In this document: positions 1 through 6,327 of the stretch, piece by piece
Numbering within the stretch: position 1 is the stretch's first letter
Layout: each line of letters opens with the position of its first letter
Assembly (NCBI GenBank): GCA_016931365.1
Contig: JAFGEY010000486.1
Coordinates: forward strand, 1 to 6,327
From: Anaerolineae bacterium
GTDB taxonomy: Bacteria; Chloroflexota; Anaerolineae; JAFGEY01
Length of the DNA stretch: 6,327 nucleotides
Reading direction: 5' to 3'
Notes under the pieces: model-generated
The model's input: the letters and a program-made list of their open reading frames with translations, nothing else
Told to the model about the DNA's origin: nothing
The model's database searches: none
Made by a program: the position numbers and the translations under genes

Positions 1-149
1 CCTGGAATATCGAACGCCAGGTCGATACCAATCTAGGCATCGGATTCATCCAGGAACGGATCGCATTTATTGACAGCTCAGTTCTCGACCTTTCCGAGCA
101 GCTTCCCACGCAACGCGACATTGCCAAGGAGATTCAGAACCATCTATGA
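1..149 (+). CDS. C-terminal end of an unidentified protein (5' end outside window)
   Basis: The reading frame is open from the window edge (first whole codon at base 3) to a TGA at 147-149 and gives the last 48 residues of a protein. The tail begins WNIERQVDTNLGIG and ends AKEIQNHL; it is mostly polar and mixed-charge, with no membrane segment or metal-binding motif visible. I do not recognise the family. It does not look like the end of MnmE, which normally closes with a short Cys-Ile-Gly-Lys-type motif, although mnmE is a common neighbour of mnmG. The stop overlaps the mnmG start in an ATGA, so the two genes are probably co-transcribed and translationally coupled. That the frame is coding is supported by this junction and by the ribosome-binding-like AAGGAG at 126-131 lying inside it; the function stays open. 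Confidence 0.7.
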   Translation, partial: WNIERQVDTNLGIGFIQERIAFIDSSVLDLSEQLPTQRDIAKEIQNHL

Positions 150-2125
150 CTGACTCTTTGACCTATGACGTGATCGTCGTCGGCGCGGGACACGCCGGGT
201 GCGAGGCCGCACTCGCCGCCGCGCGGATGGGTGCGCGCACGTTGCTGCTCACTATGAACCTCGACCTGATCGCCCAGATGCCGTGTAATCCCAGCATCGG
301 CGGGCCGGGCAAAGCGCATCTGGTGCGCGAGATCGACGCGCTGGGCGGGCAGATGGGTCGCGCCATCGACGCCAATTTTATCCAGGTTCGCCAGCTCAAC
401 ACCTCCAAAGGCCCGGCGGTACAGTCCTTGCGCGCCCAGGCCGACAAACGTCGCTATTCGATCCAGATGAAACACACGCTGGAAACAGCGCCCAACCTGC
501 ACCTCAAACAAGCTCAGGTCACAGACGTGTTGGTCACCGACGACCGCGCCAGGGGGGAGCGCGTTACGGGCATTCGCACCCACACTGGCGTCGAATACCG
601 GGCGCGCAGCGTGGTCTTGACCACCGGCACTTTCCTGGCGGCCAAAGTAATGCACGGGCGCCAACGCTTCCCAGCCGGGCGCGCGGGCGAATTCCCGGCC
701 AACGCGCTGTCCGAATCGCTCAAGTCGCTCGGCTATGTGCTGACCCGCCTGCAAACCAACACCCCGCCGCGCATCGACGCGCGGACGATCGATTTCAGCC
801 AGACCGAGGTTCAGCCCGGCAGCGACACACCGCTCTATTTCAGCTTTCTCTCCGCCCACGCCCCGGACGGCTCGGATCTGCGCTGCCCACCTTTTCTGCG
901 CACGCCACCCAACCCGGCCTACCCTATCCCGCCTCAATACCGCTTTGATTGGCGGCCACAGGTGCCCTGTTACAGCATCTATACCAACGAACAGACACGC
1001 CGCGTCGTGCTCGACCACATTCAAGAGTCGCTGGTCACGCCGGGAGCGATCGAAGCGGCCGGGCCGCGCTACTGCCCCTCGTTTGAAGAAAAGCTGATCC
1101 GCTTCCCCGACAAAGAGCGGCATCTCTTTTTCCTTGAGCCGGAAGGCTGGCACACCGGCGAGGTCTACGTGCAAGGCTTGTTCACCGGCATGCCAGAGGA
1201 GGTGCAGATCGAGGCCCTGCACACCATGCCCGCGTTGCGCCAGGCCGAGATTATGCGCCCTGGCTATGCCATCGAGTACGACGCCATCACTGGCGGACAG
1301 TTCGACGGCGCATTTGCCTCCAAAGTCGTCGAGGGACTGTTTCACGGCGGGCAAATCAATGGCACATCCGGCTATGAAGAAGCAGCGGCGCAAGGACTTG
1401 TAGCCGGGATCAACGCTGCTCGTTATACGCAGGACAAACCGCCGCTGGTCATCCGCCGCGACCAGGCCTACCTGGGCGTGCTCATCGACGACCTGGCAAC
1501 CAAGTCGCACGCTGAACCGTACCGCATGTTCACCTCACGCGCCGAGTACCGGCTCTTGCTGCGGCAAGACAACGCCGACCTGCGCCTGACACCGATCGGC
1601 TACGAGATCGGTTTGATCGAGCGTGAACGTTATGACGCCGTGCTGCGTAAAAAATCACAAATCGAGCAAGAACTGGCCCGCCTGGAGCAGACCTGGCTGC
1701 GGCCCACGAACGAGATCAATGCTATGCTGGAAAATCTGGGACTGACCCCCATCGACGACGGCGTCAACGCACTGGCAACGTTGCGCTGGCACGGCACCAC
1801 CTACCAACTGATCGAGCAGGTCGCCCCGCCGTCCGCTCCACTGTCCGGCCAAGTGCGCGAGCAGGTCGAGATCGAGGCGCGCTATGCGGGCTATATCGAG
1901 CGGCAAAAGATGGAAGTGGAACGGATGCGGCGGCTGGAAGGGCGGCACGTCCCGGCCGGGTTCGACTATGCCACCATCCCCGGCCTGCGCAACGAGGCCC
2001 GCGAGCAACTGATCCACTACCGCCCACTAACCGTCGGCCAGGCCTCGCGCCTTTCCGGCGTCACCCCGGCAGACGTGATGATTTTGCTGGTGCATTTGGA
2101 GAAAAATGGAAGGCGTGAAACGTAA
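146..2125 (+). CDS. mnmG: tRNA uridine-5-carboxymethylaminomethyl(34) synthesis enzyme MnmG
   Basis: MnmG (GidA) works with the GTPase MnmE in the cytoplasm. The complex uses FAD and a methylene-tetrahydrofolate-derived carbon to build the cmnm5/nm5 group on wobble U34 of tRNAs reading split codon boxes. The 659-residue product has an N-terminal FAD-binding GAGHAGCEA (residues 13-21) and CNPSIGG with the conserved Cys47. It carries the first family signature, GPRYCPSFEEKLIRF (306-320), whose Cys310 corresponds to E. coli Cys277. The second signature, GQINGTSGYEEAAAQG, covers 402-417, and EPYRMFTSRAEYRL covers 457-470. The C-terminal helical domain that contacts MnmE and tRNA ends with GQASRLSGVTPADV (631-644). 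It is about 30 residues longer than E. coli MnmG, mostly from an insertion around 235-270. The start gives the expected distance to the FAD motif. AAGGAG at 126-131 lies 14 bases upstream, a long spacing that fits coupling to the overlapping upstream gene. No frameshift or missing key residue is seen. Confidence 0.97.
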   Translation: MTDSLTYDVIVVGAGHAGCEAALAAARMGARTLLLTMNLDLIAQMPCNPSIGGPGKAHLVREIDALGGQMGRAIDANFIQVRQLNTSKGPAVQSLRAQADKRRYSIQMKHTLETAPNLHLKQAQVTDVLVTDDRARGERVTGIRTHTGVEYRARSVVLTTGTFLAAKVMHGRQRFPAGRAGEFPANALSESLKSLGYVLTRLQTNTPPRIDARTIDFSQTEVQPGSDTPLYFSFLSAHAPDGSDLRCPPFLRTPPNPAYPIPPQYRFDWRPQVPCYSIYTNEQTRRVVLDHIQESLVTPGAIEAAGPRYCPSFEEKLIRFPDKERHLFFLEPEGWHTGEVYVQGLFTGMPEEVQIEALHTMPALRQAEIMRPGYAIEYDAITGGQFDGAFASKVVEGLFHGGQINGTSGYEEAAAQGLVAGINAARYTQDKPPLVIRRDQAYLGVLIDDLATKSHAEPYRMFTSRAEYRLLLRQDNADLRLTPIGYEIGLIERERYDAVLRKKSQIEQELARLEQTWLRPTNEINAMLENLGLTPIDDGVNALATLRWHGTTYQLIEQVAPPSAPLSGQVREQVEIEARYAGYIERQKMEVERMRRLEGRHVPAGFDYATIPGLRNEAREQLIHYRPLTVGQASRLSGVTPADVMILLVHLEKNGRRET

Positions 2126-2162
2126 AGCGTACTGCATATTGTGTGAACGGAATACGCAACAC

Positions 2163-2192
2163 GTAACACATATTAGAACAATCCAGAATAAT
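2163..2192 (+). promoter_or_regulatory. Candidate sigma-70-type promoter for the moxR-DUF58-DUF4129 cluster
   Basis: The 87-base gap 2126-2212 is visibly richer in A+T than the genes on either side. It contains GTAACA at 2163-2168 (4 of 6 to TTGACA), an 18-base spacer, and AATAAT at 2187-2192 (5 of 6 to TATAAT). Transcription would start near 2199 and leave a leader of roughly 14 bases carrying GAGG at 2204-2207, five bases before the moxR-like ATG. No terminator-like hairpin with a T-run is visible after mnmG, so read-through from upstream is also possible. This is pattern matching only. Confidence 0.3.
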
Positions 2193-2212
2193 CTAGATCA
2201 AACGAGGCTCCT

Positions 2213-3151
2213 ATGATTTCAGAAACCATTAACCGCATCAAAAACAACATCCAGACCGTCATCGTCGGCAAGGACGAGGTGATCGAACTGCTGAACATTG
2301 CCTTGCTTTGCGAGGGCCATGTGCTGCTGGAAGACGTGCCCGGCATCGGCAAGACGACGTTGGCTAAAGCGATGGCCGCCTCACTGGGCTGCACTTTTCG
2401 CCGCATCCAGTTCACGCCCGACCTGCTGCCCTCCGACGTGACCGGCATCTATTATTTCAACCAAAAGGCGCAGGAATTCGAGTTTCGCGCCGGCCCGGTG
2501 ATGGCCCAGATCGTGCTCGCCGATGAGATTAACCGCGCCACGCCGCGCACCCAGTCAGCGTTGCTGGAAGCGATGCAGGAACGCCAGGTCACGGTCGACG
2601 TAAGCACAATGCCTCTGCCGCGCCCTTTCCTGGTGCTGGCGACGCAGAACCCGATCGAACTGGAAGGCACCTTTCCCTTGCCGGAGGCACAGGTCGACCG
2701 CTTTTTGCTCAAGGCCAAACTCGGCTACCCGACCGAGCAGGAAGAGAGTGACATTTTGCTGCGTTTCGAACGCGACGACCCGCTGGAAGCCCTGCGCGCC
2801 GTGACCAAGCCCGACGAACTGCTCCAGATGCAGGCCAGAGTGCGCAAAGTGCGCGTCGAGACTTCGGTGCGCGAATACGCCGTACGGGTTGTCCGCGCCA
2901 CACGCGAGCACCCCTCGGTGGCATTGGGGGCCAGCCCGCGCGGGACGATGGCTCTATACCGCACCGCCCAGGCTCGCGCGGCGATCCGGGGACGTGACTT
3001 TGTGCTCCCTGACGACATCAAGGCGCTGGCCCCTGCCGTGCTCACCCACCGCGTGATCATCAACCCGCAGACGCGCCTGCGCGGGCGCACGCCTGAAGAA
3101 GTGGTGACCGAAGTGGTCGATCAGGTGCCCGCGCCGGTGGAGACGCTCTAA
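2213..3151 (+). CDS. MoxR-family AAA+ ATPase
   Basis: This is a soluble AAA+ ATPase of the MoxR family, thought to act as a chaperone that matures or activates partner proteins, usually encoded beside DUF58/VWA proteins. The 312 residues match the usual family length. Visible elements are the Walker A region [10 protein letters not shown] (40-49), Walker B IVLADEIN (100-107, with Asp104 and Glu105), sensor-1 ATQNP (143-147, Asn146), the arginine-finger segment PEAQVDRF (157-164, Arg163), and sensor-2 GASPRG (239-244, Arg243) leading into the C-terminal lid. All catalytic residues are present, so it should hydrolyse ATP. The ATG at 2213 has GAGG five bases upstream, and the N-terminus aligns with the family. 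It is the first gene of a three-gene cluster; its TAA directly abuts the next start. Its substrate is not known, and the DUF58 and DUF4129 proteins are the natural candidates. Confidence 0.95.
   Translation: MISETINRIKNNIQTVIVGKDEVIELLNIALLCEGHVLLEDVPGIGKTTLAKAMAASLGCTFRRIQFTPDLLPSDVTGIYYFNQKAQEFEFRAGPVMAQIVLADEINRATPRTQSALLEAMQERQVTVDVSTMPLPRPFLVLATQNPIELEGTFPLPEAQVDRFLLKAKLGYPTEQEESDILLRFERDDPLEALRAVTKPDELLQMQARVRKVRVETSVREYAVRVVRATREHPSVALGASPRGTMALYRTAQARAAIRGRDFVLPDDIKALAPAVLTHRVIINPQTRLRGRTPEEVVTEVVDQVPAPVETL
3136..3142 (+). promoter_or_regulatory. Ribosome-binding site supporting the GTG start of the DUF58 gene
   Basis: GGTGGAG lies inside the end of the MoxR coding region, nine bases before the GTG at 3152. 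That GTG directly follows the TAA at 3149-3151, so ribosomes finishing the ATPase can restart in place. There is no in-frame ATG near the N-terminus, which makes this GTG the best start. Confidence 0.55.
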
Positions 3152-4579
3152 GTGACCCAGGCAGGAACCCGAACGCAAAACAATAAAAACGCACACCCCG
3201 GCACGCCTCAAGATGAAGTGCCGTTGAGCGCCGGGAGCGCCGATCAGAATCAGCGCCCGGACGATCTCACGTTATTTAACGATGCCTGGATTGCGCTGGC
3301 TTTGCTCTGTATATTGATCGGCGCGCTGTCGAGGCAGGTTGGCTTGGCGCTGCTTGGCCTGCTGCTGCTCACAGTGCTGCCTGTGGCCCGGCTGTGGAAT
3401 CACTTTGCACTGCGTCGGGTTCTGTACGCACGCCAGTTGGAGCCGCGCCGCGCGTTCATCGGCGAGATGGTCGATCTGACGCTGACCGTCGAAAACCGCA
3501 AACTGCTGCCGTTGGGCTGGCTGGTTGTCGAAGACGAGTGGCCCGAAGACCTCCATCTGGCCGAAAAGCAGCAAGACCTGCATCCACTGACACCGGGACG
3601 GCAGATTTTAAAGAACAGCTTTTCACTGCGCTGGTACGAGCGCGTGCGCCTGCACTACAAAATCCAATGCGAGCAGCGCGGCTTTTTCCGGCTCGGTCCG
3701 GCGCGGATGACTAGTGGCGACATTTTTGGCATTTTCAAGCGGCAGTACCTCTTCCCGGACATTCACTGGCTGATCGTGTACCCCAAGGTGCTGCCCATCG
3801 ATCAACTTGGCCTGCCGTCCAAGAACCCCTTTGGCGAAATCCGGTCGCGCGAGCGTATCTTTGAGGACCCGGCGCGCACCGTGGGCGTGCGCGACCACTT
3901 TAGCAGCGATGGATTCCGCCACATCCACTGGAAAGCCACAGCGCGCAAGCAGGACTTGCAAGTCAAGGTTTACGAGCCGACCACCTCGTTCACGTTGATG
4001 GTGTTTCTCAACGTCGCCACCCTGGAACGTTACTGGATGGGTACCATCCCCAACCTGTTGGAACGCTGCATCAGCGTCGCCGCTTCGGTGAGCAGTTACG
4101 CCGTCGACCAAAAATGGGTCACCGGGCTGATCGTCAACGGCTGCGTCCCACACTCTGATCAGCCGATCAAGGTGCTGCCAGGACGCGATCCACAGCAGCT
4201 CACGCGCATCTTGGAGGCGCTGGCCGCCGTGCGCCCGGTGGCGACGCTACACATCGAACAACTGCTGACCCGCCAAAGCCCGCGTCTGCCCTGGGGCGCG
4301 ACGCTGGTGGTGATCACCGGCATCGTCAGCGAAGAATTGGGCAGCACCCTGCTCCGTCTGCACCACGCTGGCCGGCGATTGGTGTTGATTTCACTTGCCC
4401 AACAGCCGCCCGATCCCTTGCTCAGCGAACAGATTTTGACCTACCATCTCCCCAAAGCAGCTTCAGATTATTATCCGCTGCAAACGGCTGCCATCCAGCA
4501 GATTGACGACATATACCGCCGTGACAGAGTGCTGGCACCATGGGCGCCCCTGGCATCTCAAACCGAGGAGATTGGATGA
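3152..4579 (+). CDS. Membrane-anchored DUF58 domain protein
   Basis: The product has 475 residues from a GTG start. A polar, Gln/Asn-rich tail of about 42 residues is followed by two hydrophobic helices at roughly 44-60 and 62-79, forming a hairpin membrane anchor. A beta-rich region follows at about 90-215. The DUF58 signature lies at 245-276: GVRDHFSSDG, then IHWKATAR (258-265) and VKVYEP. The C-terminal part alternates hydrophobic strands and helices like a VWA/Rossmann-type fold, for example TLVVITG at 384-390. In many DUF58 proteins the first strand after the signature carries a DxSxS-like metal site. Here the segment is TLMVFLNVATLERYW (281-295), so metal binding is doubtful. The gene sits between the MoxR-like ATPase and the DUF4129 membrane protein, the usual setting for this family. 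Its molecular role is unknown. A part in a membrane-associated complex regulated by the ATPase is inference from gene context. Confidence 0.92.
   Translation: MTQAGTRTQNNKNAHPGTPQDEVPLSAGSADQNQRPDDLTLFNDAWIALALLCILIGALSRQVGLALLGLLLLTVLPVARLWNHFALRRVLYARQLEPRRAFIGEMVDLTLTVENRKLLPLGWLVVEDEWPEDLHLAEKQQDLHPLTPGRQILKNSFSLRWYERVRLHYKIQCEQRGFFRLGPARMTSGDIFGIFKRQYLFPDIHWLIVYPKVLPIDQLGLPSKNPFGEIRSRERIFEDPARTVGVRDHFSSDGFRHIHWKATARKQDLQVKVYEPTTSFTLMVFLNVATLERYWMGTIPNLLERCISVAASVSSYAVDQKWVTGLIVNGCVPHSDQPIKVLPGRDPQQLTRILEALAAVRPVATLHIEQLLTRQSPRLPWGATLVVITGIVSEELGSTLLRLHHAGRRLVLISLAQQPPDPLLSEQILTYHLPKAASDYYPLQTAAIQQIDDIYRRDRVLAPWAPLASQTEEIG
4565..4570 (+). promoter_or_regulatory. Ribosome-binding site fixing the start of the DUF4129 gene at 4576
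   Basis: GAGGAG sits five bases before the ATG at 4576, which overlaps the DUF58 stop as ATGA. An in-frame ATG exists at 4540, but it would overlap the preceding gene by 40 bases and has no comparable purine-rich site before it. The later start is therefore preferred. Confidence 0.65.
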
Positions 4580-6072
4580 GCGAGCAAGAGCGCACATTCT
4601 GGCAAAGCCTGACCACCGTCGATCTGAGCGGCATCGACTGGGTCAAGGAACTGCTTTACCTCAACCTGGCGGCGATGGAGGCATGTGTCGTCTATCCCTG
4701 GTACCTGATGTTCAATCGGCTGGCCCAAAATCAAGACCGGGCAATGTCGCTGTTGGCCGTGATCGCCCTGCTGTGGATGCCCTACTTGCTGGCCAGCCTG
4801 CTCAATCGCACCGCGCTGACCGCTGACCGCAAGCAGGCCACCGTCGCCGGTTTGATGCTGCTGATGAGCCTGATCGTCGTCCGTCTGAGCATTTACGGTG
4901 GCTACAATCTGCTGGATTTGACCTGGTTCCTCGACCTGACCGACCGTTTGTTCGGTATCCTGACCTCGCTACCCCCTGACCTGATACTAGTCGGCGTCGT
5001 CTTTGTCGCCTGGTGGCGGGGCATCATCCTCAGTCGGCAGGATTACGATACACGCCAAGTTGGTTTTCACTTTCGACTGGGGATCATTATCTTATTAGGC
5101 TATTTTATCGTCACCATCTTTGGATTGCGCGAAAATATTGTCATCGCCGTTGTCTGCTATTTCTTCTTTGGCCTACTCACCGTCGCCCTGGCGCGTGTGA
5201 TCGAGGTCGGCGGCATTCACACCAGTTCGCTGGGCAGCAAACAATGGGTCGCCATTCTGGTCGGCGCGTCGACGGGCAGCCTGGGGCTGGCTCTGCTCGC
5301 TCTGGCCCTCTTTTCCCGCCAGGTGTTGGGCGCGTTCATTGATCGATTCAGGAACGTCTGGAATTTCATCGCCCAGATTGCCTGGTATGCCGTCGGCGTA
5401 CTGCTATACTTGTTCTTCCCACTGGTTGAATGGATCATCGAACTGTTCCAGCAGCTGGATAGAAGCGCGGGGGGGTTTGGCGAACAGCTCTTTGGTTCAC
5501 CGCTTGAAGATCCGCTTGCAGAACTGAAATACGAAGAATACAAGCGCATACTTCCACATTGCAATACGATCTTGATGGTGATCCTGGTCGTCGGAGGACT
5601 GTTGTTGATCGCACGGCTGATCCGGCAGATTTTAGCGAAAGGCGAAAAGGACGAGGATATCGAGCGCGAATCGATGTGGTCGCTGCAAAACCTGGCCGAC
5701 GATTTGCGCAACAGCCTGCGTCAAGGGCTGGACAACCTGCGTGCGTTTATGGATCATTTTGGCGACCGCAAAAAACGCTCGGCGGCGTCGATCCGCAAAA
5801 TCTATGCCAGCATGATCGATCTCGCCGGCGAGGCCGGTTATCCACGCCGTCCGGCGATCACACCGTACGAGCACCGCCCAACGCTTTACCACGCTTTTCC
5901 AGGCGGGCAAGAGGCGGTCGACGCGATTACCGAGGCCTATGTCCGCGTACACTATGGCCAAGTGCCCGACACGCGCGAGGCGATGCAGCAAATCGTCCGT
6001 CATTGGGAAACGGTGCAGCAGATGGTCGTCGCTAAAGAGGAAGCAAGCAAGACCAATCCTGACGCCGCTTGA
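4576..6072 (+). CDS. Multi-pass membrane protein with C-terminal DUF4129 domain
   Basis: Starting at 4576, the product has 498 residues. Hydrophobic segments lie at about 57-76, 90-107, 134-149, 167-183, 187-206, 225-246, 262-290 and 332-349, with a possible additional early helix at 25-47, giving about eight membrane passes. After the last helix comes a charged helical stretch (about 352-400), then a DUF4129 domain at about 404-482. This domain contains IRKIYASMIDLAGEAGYPRR, the ITPYEH segment, and EAYVRVHYGQ near its end. DUF4129 usually forms the C-terminus of TgpA-type membrane transglutaminases encoded beside MoxR and DUF58. The layout here resembles that architecture, but only about 40 residues separate the seventh and eighth helices, too few for a transglutaminase core. 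I therefore call it a DUF4129 membrane protein without enzymatic assignment. It overlaps the DUF58 stop by four bases and is the last gene of the cluster. Confidence 0.88.
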   Translation: MSEQERTFWQSLTTVDLSGIDWVKELLYLNLAAMEACVVYPWYLMFNRLAQNQDRAMSLLAVIALLWMPYLLASLLNRTALTADRKQATVAGLMLLMSLIVVRLSIYGGYNLLDLTWFLDLTDRLFGILTSLPPDLILVGVVFVAWWRGIILSRQDYDTRQVGFHFRLGIIILLGYFIVTIFGLRENIVIAVVCYFFFGLLTVALARVIEVGGIHTSSLGSKQWVAILVGASTGSLGLALLALALFSRQVLGAFIDRFRNVWNFIAQIAWYAVGVLLYLFFPLVEWIIELFQQLDRSAGGFGEQLFGSPLEDPLAELKYEEYKRILPHCNTILMVILVVGGLLLIARLIRQILAKGEKDEDIERESMWSLQNLADDLRNSLRQGLDNLRAFMDHFGDRKKRSAASIRKIYASMIDLAGEAGYPRRPAITPYEHRPTLYHAFPGGQEAVDAITEAYVRVHYGQVPDTREAMQQIVRHWETVQQMVVAKEEASKTNPDAA

Positions 6073-6099
6073 CAGGCACATCCAAGCGGAGAGTATCAT
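6069..6099 (+). promoter_or_regulatory. Candidate promoter for the HD-domain gene
   Basis: A perfect TTGACA at 6069-6074, overlapping the DUF4129 stop codon, is followed after 19 bases by TATCAT at 6094-6099 (5 of 6 to TATAAT). The spacer is two bases longer than ideal. A start near 6106 would give a leader of about 88 bases that contains the inverted repeat at 6110-6128. Weaker -10-like words nearer the gene (TACGAT at 6145-6150, CATAAC at 6154-6159) are alternatives, the latter with TTGTGG at 6132-6137. Confidence 0.35.
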
Positions 6100-6109
6100 A
6101 GGATCGTAG

Positions 6110-6128
6110 GGCACACTTGCAGCGTGCC
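6110..6128. repeat. Short inverted repeat between the DUF4129 and HD-domain genes
   Basis: GGCAC at 6110-6114 pairs perfectly with GTGCC at 6124-6128. After one mismatch, a further C-G pair (6116 with 6122) closes a five-base loop. The bases that follow are AATTTG, a very short T-run, so it could be a weak terminator for the upstream cluster. It might equally be an operator, a leader hairpin, or a degenerate copy of an interspersed palindromic repeat. The 6073-6193 gap holds no other structure I can support. Confidence 0.4.
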
Positions 6129-6183
6129 AATTTGTGGGATACCATACGATAAGCATAACCTGCGTGGTGCATCGCTATTTTAC

Positions 6184-6188
6184 AGGAG
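6184..6188 (+). promoter_or_regulatory. Ribosome-binding site of the HD-domain gene
   Basis: AGGAG lies five bases before the ATG at 6194. It is the strongest such site in the gap and decides the start of the partial gene that follows. Confidence 0.7.
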
Positions 6189-6193
6189 ACAAT

Positions 6194-6327
6194 ATGCAAA
6201 TTACCCGAGAACAGGCCTGGATCCTGTTGAACGAATACACTGTAAGCCCGAACTTGATCAAACACGCCCTGGCCGTCGAGGCGGCCATGCGCGCTTACGC
6301 CCGCCATTTCGGCGAGGATGAGGAACG
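6194..6327 (+). CDS. HD-domain hydrolase, N-terminal part (cut by window end)
   Basis: An open frame starts at 6194 behind a good ribosome-binding site and runs off the window after 44 complete codons. The product begins MQITREQAWILLNEYT and continues with NLIKHALAVEAAMRAYARHF (20-39), followed by the acidic GEDEE. The LIKHALAVEAAM helix, with His24, matches the first metal-ligand helix of small HD-superfamily phosphohydrolases, as found in many bacterial genomes as proteins of roughly 180-200 residues. The diagnostic His-Asp pair would lie just beyond the window edge, so the assignment rests on this first helix. Such proteins hydrolyse phosphate esters or nucleotides, but the substrate is generally undefined. 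A 121-base gap with its own promoter-like sequence separates it from the DUF4129 gene, so it is probably a separate unit. Confidence 0.75.
   Translation, partial: MQITREQAWILLNEYTVSPNLIKHALAVEAAMRAYARHFGEDEE

Noticed and set aside
134..1510. Long open frame on the minus strand opposite mnmG (458 codons)
   Set aside because: It lies wholly against a highly conserved mnmG, its product is Arg/Gly/His-rich with no recognisable domain, and GC-rich codon use commonly leaves such antisense frames open.
2161..2170. Close repeats of AACAC in the mnmG-moxR gap as an operator
   Set aside because: The two copies are very short and part of a low-complexity A/C stretch; chance explains them.
2192..2197. 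TCTAGA palindrome near the moxR-like start
   Set aside because: Six bases are too short to support a regulator-binding site.
3623..4153. Minus-strand open frame of 176 codons opposite the DUF58 gene
   Set aside because: It overlaps a well-supported gene, shows no family motif and has no separate regulatory signals; it is best explained as a shadow frame.
4540..4575. Twelve-residue N-terminal extension of the DUF4129 protein from an upstream ATG
   Set aside because: The upstream ATG lacks a clear ribosome-binding site, while the ATG at 4576 has GAGGAG at five bases and forms an ATGA overlap with the preceding stop.
6124..6321. Plus-strand open frame of 65 codons overlapping the start of the HD-domain gene in another frame
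   Set aside because: It has no ribosome-binding site and no recognisable motif, whereas the overlapping frame from 6194 has a strong site and an HD-family helix.

Overview
The window comes from a GC-rich bacterial chromosome. It reads as an ordinary housekeeping and cell-envelope region, with all genes on the + strand and no mobile elements, CRISPR arrays or RNA genes visible. The protein flavour (the MnmG variant, the MoxR/DUF58/DUF4129 trio and the small HD-domain protein) suggests a member of the Chloroflexota, perhaps Anaerolineae-like. That is recall-based inference, not a computed placement.

Layout. (1) 1-149 is the last 48 codons of an unidentified gene, whose TGA overlaps the next ATG in an ATGA junction. 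(2) 146-2125 is a complete mnmG (gidA), the FAD-dependent half of the MnmE-MnmG complex that modifies U34 of certain tRNAs. (3) 2126-2212 is an AT-richer gap with a weak candidate promoter. (4) 2213-6072 is a tight three-gene cluster. It encodes a MoxR-family AAA+ ATPase, a membrane-anchored DUF58 protein that starts with GTG directly after the MoxR stop, and a multi-pass membrane protein with a C-terminal DUF4129 domain, joined by a second ATGA overlap. (5) 6073-6193 is a 121-base gap with a TTGACA/TATCAT promoter-like pair followed by a small inverted repeat. (6) 6194-6327 is the start of an HD-domain hydrolase that runs off the window.

How the genes fit together. mnmG is co-translated with its upstream neighbour, while the three downstream genes look like one transcription unit. 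In the well-known MoxR-DUF58-transglutaminase arrangement, the ATPase is thought to act as a chaperone or activator for partner proteins at the membrane. DUF58 proteins resemble von Willebrand A (VWA) proteins, and a TgpA-type transglutaminase carries DUF4129 at its end. Here the third protein keeps the membrane helices and DUF4129 but has no room for a transglutaminase core, and the DUF58 protein appears to lack the VWA metal-site residues. These are the two points most worth following up.

I did not find a clearly new biological system. The rest of the window is well explained by known families.
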